A stretch of 6,022 bases of DNA from UBA10649 sp964597445. GTDB taxonomy: Bacteria > Actinomycetota > Actinomycetes > S36-B12. The notes below the pieces were generated by a model that saw only the letters and a program-made list of their open reading frames with translations, was not told the origin of the DNA and did no database searches. The position numbers were made by a program, and so were the translations under genes. Numbering within the stretch: position 1 is the stretch's first letter; every line of letters begins with the position of its first letter. The stretch is taken from the NCBI GenBank assembly GCA_964597445.1, contig CAZQXO010000076.1:1-6022 (forward strand), in the 5' to 3' direction. Below are positions 5,243-6,022 of the stretch, in pieces.

Positions 5243-6022
5243 CTACCCCTCGGCAGCCGCGACAGCAGCCGCTGCCAGGGCATCCCCGATCTGGCTCGTG
5301 CTGCGGATCGCGTCGCCCCGCGAGGCCAGATCGGCTGCGACGGCCGACTCGACCCACGCCGCAGCCTCGGCCTGCCCGACGTGGTCGAGCAGCATGGCCA
5401 GGGACATGACCGTGGCGGTCGGATCGGCCTTGCCCTGACCCGCGATATCGGGAGCGGAGCCGTGGACGGGCTCGAACATGCTGGGGTTCGAGCGCGTGGG
5501 ATCGATGTTGCCGCTCGCCGCGAGGCCGATGCCACCCCCGATGGCCGCGCCGATGTCCGTGAGGATGTCGCCGAAGAGGTTGTCGGTGACGATGACATCG
5601 AACCGCTCGGGCTGCGTCAGGAAGAACATCGACGCCGCGTCAACGTGGCAGTAGTCGGTCTCGACCTCGGGGTACTCCTTGCTCACCCGATCGAAGGCCT
5701 GCTGCCAGGTCTGGCCGGCGTGCACCAGAACGTTCGTCTTGTGCACCAGAGTGACCTTGCGGCGGCGGCGCATGGCCCGCTCGAACGCGTCGCGGATGAT
5801 CCGCTCGGCTCCGTAGGCAGTGTTGATGCTCACCTCCGTGGAGACCTCGTGGGGCGTGCCCTTGCGCAGCGTTCCTCCGGCCCCGACGTAGGGGCCTTCC
5901 GTTCCCTCGCGGCAGACGACGAAGTCGATCTCCGCCGGACCCTTGCCCGCGAGGGGCCCGGTCGTGACGCCGGGGTAGAGCTTCACCGGCCGAAGGTTGA
6001 CGTGGTGGTCCATCACGAAGCG
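5243..6022 (-). CDS. leuB: 3-isopropylmalate dehydrogenase, N-terminus outside window
   Basis: It oxidises and decarboxylates 3-isopropylmalate to 2-oxoisocaproate using NAD+ in leucine synthesis. In the citramalate route the same enzyme acts on the methylmalate homologue to give 2-oxobutyrate, which ties it to cimA. About 259 residues are visible, from RFVMDHHVNLRPVKLYPG; roughly 80-90 N-terminal residues are missing compared with actinobacterial LeuB. Visible motifs, numbered from the first visible residue: DFVVCREGTEGPY (33-45), LVHKTNV (92-98) with catalytic Lys95, HVDAAS (126-131) with an active-site Asp, TDNLFGDILTDIGAA (146-160) with metal-binding Asp residues, GGIGLAASGNI (163-173) and MFEPVHGSAPDIAGQGKADP (182-201), the NAD-binding block. 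GTG 6016 and ATG 6013 lie mid-gene and are not starts. It ends in TAG at 5245-5243. Tartrate dehydrogenase or isocitrate dehydrogenase homologues are unlikely given the ilvE-cimA context. Confidence 0.96.
   Translation of the reverse strand, partial: RFVMDHHVNLRPVKLYPGVTTGPLAGKGPAEIDFVVCREGTEGPYVGAGGTLRKGTPHEVSTEVSINTAYGAERIIRDAFERAMRRRRKVTLVHKTNVLVHAGQTWQQAFDRVSKEYPEVETDYCHVDAASMFFLTQPERFDVIVTDNLFGDILTDIGAAIGGGIGLAASGNIDPTRSNPSMFEPVHGSAPDIAGQGKADPTATVMSLAMLLDHVGQAEAAAWVESAVAADLASRGDAIRSTSQIGDALAAAAVAAAEG

Noticed and set aside
4555..5409. 284-codon open frame on the plus strand opposite ilvE and leuB
   Set aside because: Antisense shadow that crosses the ilvE-leuB junction; no domain visible.
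5233..5598. N-terminal extension of ilvE by 122 codons
   Set aside because: It overlaps leuB in another frame on the same strand, is Ser/Arg/Pro-rich, and the family N-terminus fits ATG 5232.
1..6022. mobile, defence or other novel multi-gene system
   Set aside because: All coding space is taken by housekeeping biosynthetic genes with uniform composition; no transposase, integrase, nuclease or repeat array is visible.

Overview
The window is a stretch of bacterial chromosome, very probably from a high-GC actinomycete (Actinomycetota). The evidence is strong GC bias, frequent GTG starts, an LRF/DHHVNLRP-type LeuB, a long-form citramalate synthase, and the gene order leuB-ilvE-cimA-FAH hydrolase-gltX-tRNA-Gln. 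Genus cannot be fixed from the sequence alone. Every gene I can support lies on the minus strand, so the window reads biologically from right to left. I see no mobile element, CRISPR array, toxin, phage or defence gene.

Right part (6022 to 4111): the C-terminal three quarters of leuB (3-isopropylmalate dehydrogenase, 5' end outside the window), then ilvE (branched-chain aminotransferase) after only 10 nt. These make leucine and carry out the last step of Ile, Leu and Val synthesis.

Middle (4110 to 3949): a 162-nt gap between ilvE and cimA, the most interesting part of the window. It holds a tiny open reading frame encoding MHSTVIIIN, with Val followed by three Ile codons. A perfect 10-bp hairpin begins at the last base of its stop codon. 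A second 10-bp hairpin ending in a T-run follows directly. This is the layout of a ribosome-mediated transcription attenuator, and its codons match the end product of the gene it precedes: cimA makes citramalate, the entry to threonine-independent isoleucine synthesis.

Left part (3948 to 1): cimA, an FAH-superfamily hydrolase or decarboxylase 9 nt later, gltX (glutamyl-tRNA synthetase) overlapping it by 8 nt, and, after 70 nt with a hairpin and a possible -10 box, a tRNA-Gln(CUG) cut by the window edge in its T loop. The tight packing suggests one cimA-FAH-gltX transcript, which would place a tRNA synthetase downstream of the isoleucine attenuator. The adjacent tRNA-Gln fits the indirect Gln-tRNA route (non-discriminating GluRS plus GatCAB) common in Actinomycetota, but that is inference.

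The enzymes are known families. The points that merit a second look are the Ile leader and its possible leaderless start, a Gln in place of the second His of the expected HxH metal motif of CimA, and the unexplained hydrolase in the operon.
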